Of a stretch of 64,000 nt of DNA, positions 8,139-17,814 are shown piece by piece. Within the stretch, counting starts at the first letter, position 1; every line of letters starts with the position of its first letter. A program made the translations under genes and the position numbers. Under the pieces are notes generated by a model. The model saw only the letters and a list, made by a program, of their open reading frames with translations. It was not told where the DNA came from and ran no database searches. The DNA is from Salinicola corii (lineage in GTDB: Bacteria > Pseudomonadota > Gammaproteobacteria > Pseudomonadales > Halomonadaceae), in NCBI RefSeq assembly GCF_008298015.1, contig NZ_VTPX01000004.1, forward strand, positions 346,793 to 410,792, given 5' to 3'.

Positions 8139-10301
8139 TTAGTTTCGGGCGCGAACGATGCGGCCGATATGATTCAGATTGCGAAGGCGCTTGATGATTC
8201 GCGCCAAATGAACGCGTCCCTTGACCAGAATGGTCAGGTTGACGATCGAGAGCCTGGCGTCGCGCTCCTCGATCCCGATGCGTTCGATATTGGCGTCGGC
8301 ATCGGTGATCAGGCTGGCCAGTTCGGCGATCAGGCCACGCCGAGTCTCGACCTCGATCCGCAGCGGTACCGGAAAATCCTGATCGATCTGCTTCGACCAG
8401 GTCAACGAGATCAACTTGTCGGGATCATCGCGCAACTCGTCGAGGTTACCACATTCGTGGCGGTGTACGACGATCCCCTTGCCGATGGACAGGTGGCCGA
8501 TGACCGGGTCTCCCGGCAGCGGGTGGCAGCAGCGGGCGAAGCTGATCGCCATGCTCTCGGAGCCATTGATCACCATCGGGCCGTTGTGCGGGGAGTCCTC
8601 CAGCCGCCGCTCCGGGGGGCCATCGCTTGCACCGGCGTCCATGTCCGCAGTGAGCTCCTTCGTGACCAGGCGTCGCGCCGTGGCATGCGCCAGGCGAGTG
8701 CCAAGGCCGATGGTCTCTAGCAGATCGTCCTCGGTCTTGAGGTCCAGTTCGTCCAGCAGTGCCGAGAGTCGCTCCGGCGGCAGCTTATCCAGACTGGTTT
8801 CGAAGCTGCCCAGCGCCCGGTTGAGCAGGCGGCGTCCGAGCTGAATCGCTTCGCTTCGCTGCTGACTCTTCAGCGCATGACGAATCGCCGAGCGCGCCTT
8901 GGCGGTGATCACGAAATTAAGCCAGGCGAGATTGGGTCGTGCTCCGGGCGCAGTGATGATCTCCAGCGTCTGACCGCTCTCCAGCGGGGTCGACAGCGGC
9001 GCGAGATGACGATCGATGCGGCAGGCGATGCAGCTGTTGCCGATATCGGTGTGGACGCTGTAGGCGAAATCGACCGCCGTGGCCCCCTGTGGCAACTCCA
9101 TGATGTCGCCCTTGGGAGTGAAGATGTAGACATCGTCCGGGAACAGGTCGTTCTTGACGTGCTCGATGAACTCCAGCGAATCCCCGGCATGGCGCTGCAT
9201 CTCGAGCAGGCCGCGGACCCATTCGCGAGCGCGGGCATGGCTGCCGGCGCCGATGGGGCGCTCGGTCTGGCCGGCCTTGTAGAGCCAGTGAGCGGCAATG
9301 CCGTTGTTGGCCATCGCCTCCATCTCGCGGGTGCGGATCTGCACTTCGATTGGCATGCCGCTGGGGCCGAACAGCGTGGTGTGCAGGCTCTGGTAGCCGT
9401 TGGCCTTGGGAATCGCGATATAGTCCTTGAAGCGCCCCGGCACCGGCTTGTAGAGGTTGTGCACCGCCCCCAGCACGCGATAGCAGTTGTCGACGCTGTC
9501 AGTGATGATGCGGAAACCGAACACATCCATGATCTCGGCGAACGGTTTGCGCTGGTCGTGCATCTTGCGGTAGATCGACAACAGGTGCTTCTGGCGTCCA
9601 ACGACGCTGCCGGTCAGGTCGTCTTCGTCGAGGCGGCGTTGCAGGCTGGTCTGGATCTGGCGCATGGTTGAACGGCGGTTGCCGCGGGCGCTCGCCACCG
9701 CGCGCTTGATACGCTCGGATCGCATCGGGTGGATCGCCTGGAACGAAAGATCCTCGAGCTCGACGCGGATGGTGTTGATACCCAGTCGCCCGGCGATACG
9801 GGCGTAGATCTCCAGCGTTTCGCGGGCGATACGGCGCTTCTTGTCCGGGCGCAGCGCACCCAGCGTGCGCATGTTGTGCAGCCGGTCGGCGAGCTTGACG
9901 ATGATCACCCGTATGTCGCGGGACATCGCCATGACCATCTTCTGGAAATTCTCGGCCTGGGCGACCGCCTTGTCTTCGAAGGTGATCTGGGTCAGCTTCG
10001 AGACGCCGTCGACCAGCTCCGCTACCGCTTCACCGAATTGCGATTCCAGCGCTTCCCGGGAGACGCTCGTGTCTTCTATCACGTCGTGCAGCATGGCGGC
10101 CATCAGGCTCTGATGGTCCATGTGTAGGTTGGCGAGAATATTGGCGACGGCGAGCGGGTGGGTGACGTAAGGCTCGCCGGATCGGCGCTGCTGGCCGTCG
10201 TGGGCTTGTTCGGCGTAATAGAAGGCGCGTTTGACCTGCTGAATCTCGTCGTCGGGGAGATAGCCGCCGAGGCGATCGGCCAGGTCATCGATGGTGAACA
10301 T
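8139..10301 (-). CDS. spoT: Bifunctional (p)ppGpp synthetase/hydrolase SpoT
   Basis: SpoT makes and degrades the stringent-response alarmone (p)ppGpp in the cytosol. Its 720 residues show the family domain order: an HD hydrolase (HDVIED at 72-77, VKLADRLHNMRTL near 136-148), a RelA/SpoT synthetase domain (about 230-340, with DYIAIPKANGYQSLHT), a TGS domain (about 390-450, DVYIFTPKGDI), and a C-terminal zinc-finger/ACT region to 720. The intact HD motif marks it as SpoT or Rel rather than the hydrolase-dead RelA. It is the last gene of the gmk-rpoZ-spoT operon and ends at a strong terminator. Confidence 0.97.
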   Translation of the reverse strand: MFTIDDLADRLGGYLPDDEIQQVKRAFYYAEQAHDGQQRRSGEPYVTHPLAVANILANLHMDHQSLMAAMLHDVIEDTSVSREALESQFGEAVAELVDGVSKLTQITFEDKAVAQAENFQKMVMAMSRDIRVIIVKLADRLHNMRTLGALRPDKKRRIARETLEIYARIAGRLGINTIRVELEDLSFQAIHPMRSERIKRAVASARGNRRSTMRQIQTSLQRRLDEDDLTGSVVGRQKHLLSIYRKMHDQRKPFAEIMDVFGFRIITDSVDNCYRVLGAVHNLYKPVPGRFKDYIAIPKANGYQSLHTTLFGPSGMPIEVQIRTREMEAMANNGIAAHWLYKAGQTERPIGAGSHARAREWVRGLLEMQRHAGDSLEFIEHVKNDLFPDDVYIFTPKGDIMELPQGATAVDFAYSVHTDIGNSCIACRIDRHLAPLSTPLESGQTLEIITAPGARPNLAWLNFVITAKARSAIRHALKSQQRSEAIQLGRRLLNRALGSFETSLDKLPPERLSALLDELDLKTEDDLLETIGLGTRLAHATARRLVTKELTADMDAGASDGPPERRLEDSPHNGPMVINGSESMAISFARCCHPLPGDPVIGHLSIGKGIVVHRHECGNLDELRDDPDKLISLTWSKQIDQDFPVPLRIEVETRRGLIAELASLITDADANIERIGIEERDARLSIVNLTILVKGRVHLARIIKRLRNLNHIGRIVRARN

Positions 10302-10413
10302 GCGGCGCGCCTATTTTACGTTAACGACCCGTTTTTCATTGCCCGTCTGGCAGCCGGCCCCGTAAAGACCGCGCCAGCGGCCTGGGAGGCATTGGTCACG
10401 CCAGGAGCCTGGT

Positions 10414-10671
10414 TCAGATGTCGTATTCCTGGGTCGGCTCGGGGCGCGGGCGCGGCGGCGCGGCTTCGACCGGCTCGTCGAGAATGCTGTCGCCGATCTG
10501 GCCGGTGGCGATTTCGCGCAGGGCCATGACGGTCGGCTTGTCGTTTTCCCACGGCAGCAGCGCATCGCGGGAGCCGCGCGCGAGCTGACGGGCGCGTTGG
10601 GACGAGATCATTACCAGCTTGAAACGATTCTCGATGTGGTCCAGACAATCTTCGACGGTCACTCGTGCCAT
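10414..10671 (-). CDS. rpoZ: DNA-directed RNA polymerase omega subunit
   Basis: Omega is a small RNA polymerase subunit that helps assemble beta' and contributes to ppGpp binding. The 85-residue protein begins [17 protein letters not shown] and contains [16 protein letters not shown] and [10 protein letters not shown], the core omega motifs. It ends in a proline-rich acidic tail. The start was set at ATG 10671 because omega proteins begin MARVTV; an upstream in-frame extension is not conserved. It lies between gmk and spoT, coupling polymerase assembly and the alarmone enzyme in one operon. Confidence 0.96.
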   Translation of the reverse strand: MARVTVEDCLDHIENRFKLVMISSQRARQLARGSRDALLPWENDKPTVMALREIATGQIGDSILDEPVEAAPPRPRPEPTQEYDI

Positions 10672-10821
10672 GAGGGTAGCCCTGCCAGAAATGGGTGAAC
10701 GCGCCCCGGATGGCGGGGTCTGCGGGACCGAGCAGTCTACTGGAGTCGTGCGCTGTCTGACAAGAGTCCTCAACGAGTGGCAAGAGTCCTCGACGACCGA
10801 CAGCAGCCCGCCGGTGGCGGT

Positions 10822-11661
<840 letters not shown>

Positions 11662-11680
11662 TTATCTCCGAAGGAATTCC

Positions 11681-12889
11681 ATGGCCTCTTCACAGCATGC
11701 CGCGACCGGCAGCCCGGTCGCCTTCATCGGTGCCGCGTTCGCCTTCTTGCTCACCATGATCGGCACCACCATGCCGACGCCGCTCTATCCGATCTATCAG
11801 CAGCAGTTCGGCTTCTCCCAGCTGACGATCACGATCATCTTCGCGGTCTACGCCGCCGGCGTGATGGGCGCGCTGCTGCTGACTGGACGCTGGTCGGATC
11901 AGTTGGGGCGGCGTCCGATGCTGTTCGCCGGTCTGGCCGCCTCGGCGTTGAGCGACGTGGTGTTCTGGCATGCCGGCGGTCTCGGCATGATCCTGACCGG
12001 CCGCGTGCTGTCCGGTATCTCGGCCGGCATCTTCACCGGTACCGCCACCGTCGCGGTGATGGAGCTGGTGCCCGACGCCTGGAAGCGGGTCGGCCCGCTG
12101 GTTGCCACCGCGGCCAACATGGGCGGGCTGGGGCTGGGGCCGATGCTCGCCGGGGTGCTGGCGGCGGCGTTCCCGATGCCGTTGATCCTTCCCTACGTCG
12201 TCCACCTCGCCCTGGTCCTGCTGGCCGTGCTCTGCCTCTGGCGGGCGCCCGAGACGGTGGATCGACCGGCGCGGATACGGCTGAGCGTCCAGCGGCTCGG
12301 CGTGCCCGAAGGGGTCCGCAGCGTTTTCGTTCCCGCGGCGATTGCCGCTTTTGCCGGCTTCATGGTGTGCGGTTTCGCGACCTCGGTGACGCCGGCCTTT
12401 CTCGGCAGGGAACTTGGCCATCACAACCCGGCGCTGATCGGCTTCGTGGCCGGGCTGCTCTTCATCGCCTCCACGGTGGGGCAGATGGTGCAGGACAAGT
12501 TGCCCGAGGCCCGGCGCCTGCCGATCGGCTGTGGCGTCTTGCTGATCGGCGTGCTGTTGATCGCCTGGGGCATCGGCGCGAAGACGCTGACGGGGTTCAT
12601 CATCGGCCCTGTCGTCGCCGGCATCGGCCAGGGCATCGCCTTTCGTGCCGGGTTGGGCGCCGTCGCGGCGGCAAGCCCGGCGGAGCACAAGGCATCGGTG
12701 GTCTCGACCTTCTTCGTGGTGGCTTACATCGCCATCTCGCTGCCGGTGATCGGCATCGGCGTGGTGGCTTCCGTCATCAGCCTGCAACTGACCGGGCTGC
12801 TGTTCGCGCTGCTGGTGGCACTGCTCTGCTGCGTGGCGCTGGCCATGCTGCTGCGGCCGTCGCGTCAGGGTGAATCGTCGGACGCCTGA
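11681..12889 (+). CDS. MFS transporter (drug/sugar-efflux-like, 12 helices)
   Basis: This is a major facilitator of 402 residues. It has the loop 2-3 motif GRWSDQLGRRPM, a TM4-5 region GRVLSGISAGIFTGTATVAVMEL, and a second six-helix half. The start ATG 11681 has GAAGGA about 7 bases upstream; the open frame further left shows no membrane character. It is a single gene with its own promoter region shared with gmk. The substrate is not apparent; motif placement resembles proton-coupled drug exporters, but this is inference. Confidence 0.87.
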   Translation: MASSQHAATGSPVAFIGAAFAFLLTMIGTTMPTPLYPIYQQQFGFSQLTITIIFAVYAAGVMGALLLTGRWSDQLGRRPMLFAGLAASALSDVVFWHAGGLGMILTGRVLSGISAGIFTGTATVAVMELVPDAWKRVGPLVATAANMGGLGLGPMLAGVLAAAFPMPLILPYVVHLALVLLAVLCLWRAPETVDRPARIRLSVQRLGVPEGVRSVFVPAAIAAFAGFMVCGFATSVTPAFLGRELGHHNPALIGFVAGLLFIASTVGQMVQDKLPEARRLPIGCGVLLIGVLLIAWGIGAKTLTGFIIGPVVAGIGQGIAFRAGLGAVAAASPAEHKASVVSTFFVVAYIAISLPVIGIGVVASVISLQLTGLLFALLVALLCCVALAMLLRPSRQGESSDA

Positions 12890-12990
12890 TCAGCCTGAGC
12901 GACAGAGCTGGGGATTCGCTAGAGCTCGGGAATCGACAGGCTCTGGTATCATGAGCGCCGATTCGTCCCACCGATTGCCAGGAGTTCCCG

Positions 12991-14040
12991 ATGACCGCTT
13001 CGCCCGACACGCTTCGCATCCGCCGCCCCGACGACTGGCACCTGCATCTGCGTGACGGCGACGTGCTCAAGACGGTGCTGCCCTATACCAGCCGAACCTT
13101 TGCCCGCGCCATCGTGATGCCCAACCTGGTACCGCCGGTGACCACGGTCGAGGCGGCCGACGCGTATCGCGAGCGCATCCTGGCGGCGATTCCCGCCGGG
13201 CATGACTTCACCCCGCTGATGACCTGCTATCTCAACGAAAGCGTCTCCCACGAGACGCTGGAGCGCGGCCATGCCGACGGCCTGTTTACCGCCGCCAAGC
13301 TCTACCCGGCCAACGCCACCACCAACTCCCAGCACGGCGTCAAGCGCATCACCGACGTCTACCCGCTGCTGGAAGTGATGCAGCGGATCGGCATGCCGCT
13401 GCTGGTGCATGGCGAAGTCACGCGTGGCGAGATCGATATCTTCGATCGCGAGAAACACTTCATCGACGAGGTGATGACCGACATTCGCCGCCAGTTCCCG
13501 GCGCTCAAGGTGGTGTTCGAGCACATCACTACCCGGGACGCCGCCCAGTTCGTGCTGGAAGGCGACGAATGCCTGGGCGCCACGCTGACCCCCCAGCATC
13601 TGGCCCAGAACCGCAACGACATGCTGGTCGGCGGCATTCGCCCGCATCTCTACTGCCTGCCGATCCTGAAGCGGCAGGAGCATCAGCAGGCACTGCGCCA
13701 GGCCGTGGCCAGCGGCCATCCGCGCTTCTTCCTCGGCACCGACTCCGCGCCCCATGTCACCGCCGCCAAGGAGACCGCCTGCGGCTGCGCCGGCGTGTTC
13801 AACGCCGAAGCCGCGCTCTCGGTCTACGCCGACGTGTTCGAGCAGGAGGGCGCGCTCCAGCACTTCGAAGCCTTCTGCTCCGAGAACGGCCCACGCTTCT
13901 ACGGGCTGCCGCTCAACGAAAGCCATGTCACCCTGACGCGCCAGCCGACTCCGGTCGCCGAATCGGTGGGCGAAGGCGACAACACCTTCGTGCCCTATAA
14001 GGCCGGCGAATCGCTGAGTTGGTCGGTGGCGCTGGAGTGA
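12991..14040 (+). CDS. pyrC: Dihydroorotase (class II)
   Basis: PyrC cyclises N-carbamoyl-aspartate to dihydroorotate in pyrimidine synthesis. All metal and catalytic residues of the E. coli-type enzyme are visible: H17 and H19 in WHLHLRDGD, the carboxylated K103 in [11 protein letters not shown]140 in LLVHGEV, H178 in VFEHIT, and D251 in GTDSAPH. The length of 349 residues is normal. AGGAG lies 8 bases before ATG, and an extended -10 (TGGTATCAT, hexamer 12947-12952) lies 39 bp upstream. A nitrilase-family gene follows after only 4 bp, implying co-transcription. Confidence 0.97.
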   Translation: MTASPDTLRIRRPDDWHLHLRDGDVLKTVLPYTSRTFARAIVMPNLVPPVTTVEAADAYRERILAAIPAGHDFTPLMTCYLNESVSHETLERGHADGLFTAAKLYPANATTNSQHGVKRITDVYPLLEVMQRIGMPLLVHGEVTRGEIDIFDREKHFIDEVMTDIRRQFPALKVVFEHITTRDAAQFVLEGDECLGATLTPQHLAQNRNDMLVGGIRPHLYCLPILKRQEHQQALRQAVASGHPRFFLGTDSAPHVTAAKETACGCAGVFNAEAALSVYADVFEQEGALQHFEAFCSENGPRFYGLPLNESHVTLTRQPTPVAESVGEGDNTFVPYKAGESLSWSVALE

Positions 14041-14044
14041 AAGC

Positions 14045-14800
14045 GTGAAAAACGGATCGCTAACCATCGGGCTGGCTCAGATCGGCTCGCTCGCCGGTGA
14101 TGTCGGGGCCAACCTTTCGCGTCATCTGCTCGTGGTGAACCGGGCTGCCGCGGCTGGTGTGGGAGTACTCATCTTTCCCGAGCTCTCGTTGACAGGATAT
14201 GAGCCGGCTCTCGCGGCGAAGCTGGCACTTTCGCCGACAGACCCCCGTCTAGCGCCTCTTGTCGAGTCGGCGAAGCGCCATGGGCTGCATGTCGTCGCTG
14301 GCCTGCCGCTGACGGGCGTCGAGCGACCACGAGTGGGCGCGCTGGTCATCTCTTCGAACGGAGAGGTCTCAACCTACGCCAAGCGGTATCTCCATGTGGG
14401 GGAAGAGGCGACTTTCGAGCCCGGCGAAGAGAACTGCCTGCTGGATATCGGCGAGGAGCGGGTTGCTATCGCCATCTGTGCCGATACCAATGCACCCGAG
14501 CATGCCGAGCACTGCGCGGCCCTGGGCGCGACGGTCTATCTCGCCGGTGTGTTGATCACGGCGGGCGGCTATGCCGCCGATACCGCGCAGCTCGCCCGCA
14601 CGGCGGCGCGTCATGACCTGCTGGTGGGCATGGCCAACCACAACGCGGCGTCCGGCGGCATGATGGCCATTGGCAAAAGCGGCTTCTGGACGGCGGCTGG
14701 CGCCCTGACGGTAGCCGCCGATAGCGATGCGCTGGTGATCGCCACTCGCCGCCCTGAAGGCTGGCGAGGGCAACTCCACCGGCTCAAGCTCGCCGATTAG
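14045..14800 (+). CDS. Carbon-nitrogen hydrolase (nitrilase superfamily amidase)
   Basis: This enzyme of the nitrilase superfamily hydrolyses a carbon-nitrogen bond, usually of an amide. The Glu-Lys-Cys triad is intact: E46 in FPELSLTGY, K113 in YAKRYLH, and C145 in AICAD. The length of 251 residues fits the single-domain members. The exact substrate is unknown, though ureidopropionase-like, carbamoylputrescine amidase-like and omega-amidase relatives all share these motifs. It starts 4 bp after pyrC, so it is likely translated from the same mRNA. A pyrimidine-linked role is only suggested by this. Confidence 0.9.
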   Translation: MKNGSLTIGLAQIGSLAGDVGANLSRHLLVVNRAAAAGVGVLIFPELSLTGYEPALAAKLALSPTDPRLAPLVESAKRHGLHVVAGLPLTGVERPRVGALVISSNGEVSTYAKRYLHVGEEATFEPGEENCLLDIGEERVAIAICADTNAPEHAEHCAALGATVYLAGVLITAGGYAADTAQLARTAARHDLLVGMANHNAASGGMMAIGKSGFWTAAGALTVAADSDALVIATRRPEGWRGQLHRLKLAD

Positions 14801-14995
14801 AACGATACTCGACTGTTTTCCCTAGGCCGCTCCCCGAAGGAGGGCGGCATTCCATCAGTGTATTGGCATGGCGAACGGGTTGGGTTCGTCACGAATAACG
14901 CTGGGCGACGGTCTGGTCGCCGGCGTAGTGGTACACGGTATACATGGCAAAACCTCGATGTGGCTGATGGAAGGAGCGATGTGCGGTGACAGCAT

Positions 14996-15895
14996 TCAGG
15001 TGTCGATGGTGAATCCGGCATCCCGCGCCAACTGGTGCAGGTTGCGATAGCCCAGCCGGGCGTAGGTCAGCGGATGCGCCACTTCCGGGTCCTGCTCGGC
15101 CTCGACCACCAGCCAGCCCACGTAACCGGCTTCGCGCAGATGGGTCAGGGTGGGTAGGAAATCGACGTCCCCGTCGCCGGGTACGGTGAACAGGCCGTCT
15201 AGCACGCCGTCGAGAAAGCTCTTGTCGCGGTTGCGCACATCGTCGAGGACCACCCGGCGCACGTCCTTGCAGTGGACATGGTGGATGCGCCCGGCGTAGC
15301 GGCGGGCCACCGCCAGCGGATCGCCACCGGCACCATACAAATGGCCCAGGTCGAGCAGCAGCCCCACCGACTCGGGTGTGTTGTCGAGCAGCCGTTCGAC
15401 CTCTGCCTGGCTCTCGATCAGGGTGCCCAGGTGGTGGTGATAGACCAGTTGCATGCCCTGGGCGGCGAGATAGTCGCCGACTTCGGCCAGCCCCTGGCAC
15501 AACCGCTGCCACTCCGACTCGTCGAGCAGCGGGCGCTGCGACAGCGGGCGCGAGGCATCACCGTGGATGCAGCGGGTCACTTCACAGTAGACCATCACCG
15601 ATGCGCCACCGGCCCTGAGCAGGGCGAGATGGCCCTGCAGCGCCTCGATCTCTGCCTGGGGACCGCGCTCCAGGATGCGGCTGGAGTACCAGCCGGAGAC
15701 CAGCGCCAACTCGTGGGCGCCCAGAGCGGCGTTCAGCGCCTCGGGCGCGCGCGGGAACTTCTGGCCCAGTTCGAAGCCGGCGAAGCCCGCCTCGCGTCCC
15801 TCGCGCAGGCAGGTCTCGAGCGGAGTATCCCCGCCCAGGCTGGGCAGGTCGTCGTTGGTCCAGGTCAGCGGGTTGATGCCTAAACGTACGCTCAT
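14996..15895 (-). CDS. iolE: Myo-inosose-2 dehydratase
   Basis: IolE dehydrates scyllo-inosose to 3D-trihydroxycyclohexanedione, the second step of myo-inositol breakdown. The 299-residue protein is a xylose-isomerase-like TIM barrel: GINPLTWTNDDLP at the N-terminus, YHHHLGTLI, LLLDLGHL, and the metal-ligand segments HHVHCKDVR and LVVEAEQDP. ATG 15895 is supported by GGAG 7 bases upstream; an ATG four codons earlier is possible. It is the last gene of the leftward operon after iolD (65 bp gap). Confidence 0.93.
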   Translation of the reverse strand: MSVRLGINPLTWTNDDLPSLGGDTPLETCLREGREAGFAGFELGQKFPRAPEALNAALGAHELALVSGWYSSRILERGPQAEIEALQGHLALLRAGGASVMVYCEVTRCIHGDASRPLSQRPLLDESEWQRLCQGLAEVGDYLAAQGMQLVYHHHLGTLIESQAEVERLLDNTPESVGLLLDLGHLYGAGGDPLAVARRYAGRIHHVHCKDVRRVVLDDVRNRDKSFLDGVLDGLFTVPGDGDVDFLPTLTHLREAGYVGWLVVEAEQDPEVAHPLTYARLGYRNLHQLARDAGFTIDT

Positions 15896-15960
15896 GGTGA
15901 ACTCCATGTCGTTCGGCCCGTCGCCAGTGGCGGGCCGAAGGGTCGATGTCGAAACGGCGC

Positions 15961-17814
15961 TCAGCGGTTGTGCCACTGGCGCGTCTTGCGTTCCTCATAG
16001 CGGCGGCGGGCCTCGCCCACCTCCTCGCGTACGGAGACCTCGGCGACGGCCACGTCCCACCACGCGCCGCCTTCCTCGGTGGTCGCCAGCGGATCGGTGT
16101 CCAGCGCGATCACGTAGCTGATCAGCGAGGCCTTGGCCCGCGTCAGCGCCGCCTCCAGTTCGGGAATGCCGGAGACCGTCTCCGAGCGGGCGCCGAGGGC
16201 CGCGGCATGGGCGGCGAAGTCGATCCTCGGGGCGCCTTCGGCGGTGCCGAGGCAGTCGTCGAGCAGGTTATTGAAGCCGGGGCCGCCGCAGACCTGCTGC
16301 AAACGATGGATGCAGCCGAAGCCGCGGTTGTCGAGCACCACCGCGATGATCTTGTGGCCCAGCATTACAGAGGTCGCGATCTCCGAGTTGAGCATCAGGT
16401 AGGCGCCGTCGCCGACCATCACGAAGACGTTGGACGTGGGACTGGCCATCTTGGTGCCGATCCCGCCGGCCAGCTCGTAGCCCATGCAGGAGTAGCCGTA
16501 CTCCAGGTGATAGCCGCGAGGGTGGCGGGTGCGCCACAGCTTGTGCAGTTCGCCGGGCAGGCCACCGGCGGCGGCGACCACGATGTCGCGCTCGCCGGCG
16601 GCGCGGTTGACGGCACCGATCACCTCGGCGTCGCTGGGCAGGTCCGTACCGCGATCGCGCGTCGCCAGCTCGACGCTGCGGTTCCAGGCCTTGCGCAGGT
16701 GGGCGGCGCGTTCGATCCAGGCCGGCGCCGGCTGCCAGTCGTCGAGCCCTCCGGCGAGGGCCGGCAGGGTCAACGCGGCATCGCCGACCACCGCCTGGCC
16801 GTGATGCTTGATCGCGTCGAAGGCGGCGACATTGAGGCTGACCAACCGCGTACGGGGCGAGATCAGCGCCCGCGAGCCGGAAGTGAAATCGCCCAGCCGC
16901 GTGCCCACTGCGAGGATCAGGTCGGCCTCCTCGGCCAGCGCATTGGCGGCGGCGGAACCGGTGACGCCGATGCTGCCCAGGTTGTGGGCGTGATCCCACG
17001 GCAGCGCCCCCTTGCCGGCCTGGGTCTCGCCCACCGGCAGCCGGTAGCGTTCGACCAGCGCGGCCAGGGCGTCGCGGGCGCCGGCATAGTGGACGCCGCC
17101 ACCAGCGATCACCAGCGGCTGGCGAGCCTCGCGGAGCAGAGCGATGGCACTGGCCAGTTCGTCGACATCGGCGGCCTGGCGCCGGGGCCGGTGCACCTTC
17201 TCGACAAACAGTCGTCGGGGGAAGTCGTAGGCCATGGTCTGCACGTCCTGGGGCAGCGCCAGCGTCACCGGGCCACACTCGACGGGGTCGGTGAGCACGC
17301 GCAGCGCCTGGGGCAGCGCGGTCAGCAACTGCTCGGGCCGGGTGATGCGGTCGAAGAAGCGGCTGACCGGCTTGAAGCAGTCGTTGCTGGTCAGGGTGTG
17401 GTCGTGGAAGTTCTCGACCTGCTGAAGCACCGGATCCGGCAACCGGGTGGCGAAGGTGTCGCCGGGCAGGAACAGCACCGGCAGGCGGTTGACGTGAGCC
17501 ACGGCACAGGCGGTGACCATGTTGGTCGAGCCGGGGCCGGCGGAGGCGGTACAGACCATCACCCGACGCCGCTCCAGGGTCTTGGTGTAGGCGATGGCGG
17601 CGTGGGCCATCGCCTGCTCGTTGTGGGCGCGGTAGGTTGGCAACTGCTCGCGGGCCTGATAGAGCGCCTCGCCCAGCCCGGCCACGTTGCCGTGGCCGAA
17701 GATCGCCCAGCAGCCGGAGAACAGCGGCAAAATCTCGCCATCCACCTCTACCTTCTGGGCATTCAGGTAACGCACCACGGCCTGGGCCATGGTCAGTCTG
17801 AGGCTGTCGCTCAT
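15961..17814 (-). CDS. iolD: 3D-(3,5/4)-trihydroxycyclohexane-1,2-dione acylhydrolase (TPP-dependent)
   Basis: IolD opens the ring of trihydroxycyclohexanedione to 5-deoxyglucuronate, using thiamine diphosphate. The 617-residue protein has the three-domain acetolactate-synthase fold: the N-terminal catalytic glutamate E66 (RAHNEQAMAHAA), a central nucleotide-like domain, and a C-terminal TPP-binding region with MVGDGAYLMLNSEI and VLDNRGFGCIHRLQ. The start ATG overlaps the iolC stop in an ATGA arrangement, which indicates translational coupling. An upstream in-frame extension lies inside iolC and is rejected. Confidence 0.96.
   Translation of the reverse strand: MSDSLRLTMAQAVVRYLNAQKVEVDGEILPLFSGCWAIFGHGNVAGLGEALYQAREQLPTYRAHNEQAMAHAAIAYTKTLERRRVMVCTASAGPGSTNMVTACAVAHVNRLPVLFLPGDTFATRLPDPVLQQVENFHDHTLTSNDCFKPVSRFFDRITRPEQLLTALPQALRVLTDPVECGPVTLALPQDVQTMAYDFPRRLFVEKVHRPRRQAADVDELASAIALLREARQPLVIAGGGVHYAGARDALAALVERYRLPVGETQAGKGALPWDHAHNLGSIGVTGSAAANALAEEADLILAVGTRLGDFTSGSRALISPRTRLVSLNVAAFDAIKHHGQAVVGDAALTLPALAGGLDDWQPAPAWIERAAHLRKAWNRSVELATRDRGTDLPSDAEVIGAVNRAAGERDIVVAAAGGLPGELHKLWRTRHPRGYHLEYGYSCMGYELAGGIGTKMASPTSNVFVMVGDGAYLMLNSEIATSVMLGHKIIAVVLDNRGFGCIHRLQQVCGGPGFNNLLDDCLGTAEGAPRIDFAAHAAALGARSETVSGIPELEAALTRAKASLISYVIALDTDPLATTEEGGAWWDVAVAEVSVREEVGEARRRYEERKTRQWHNR

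Noticed and set aside
14821..14850. GC-rich imperfect hairpin as a terminator after the nitrilase-family gene
   Set aside because: The stem has a bulge and no T-run follows on either strand.
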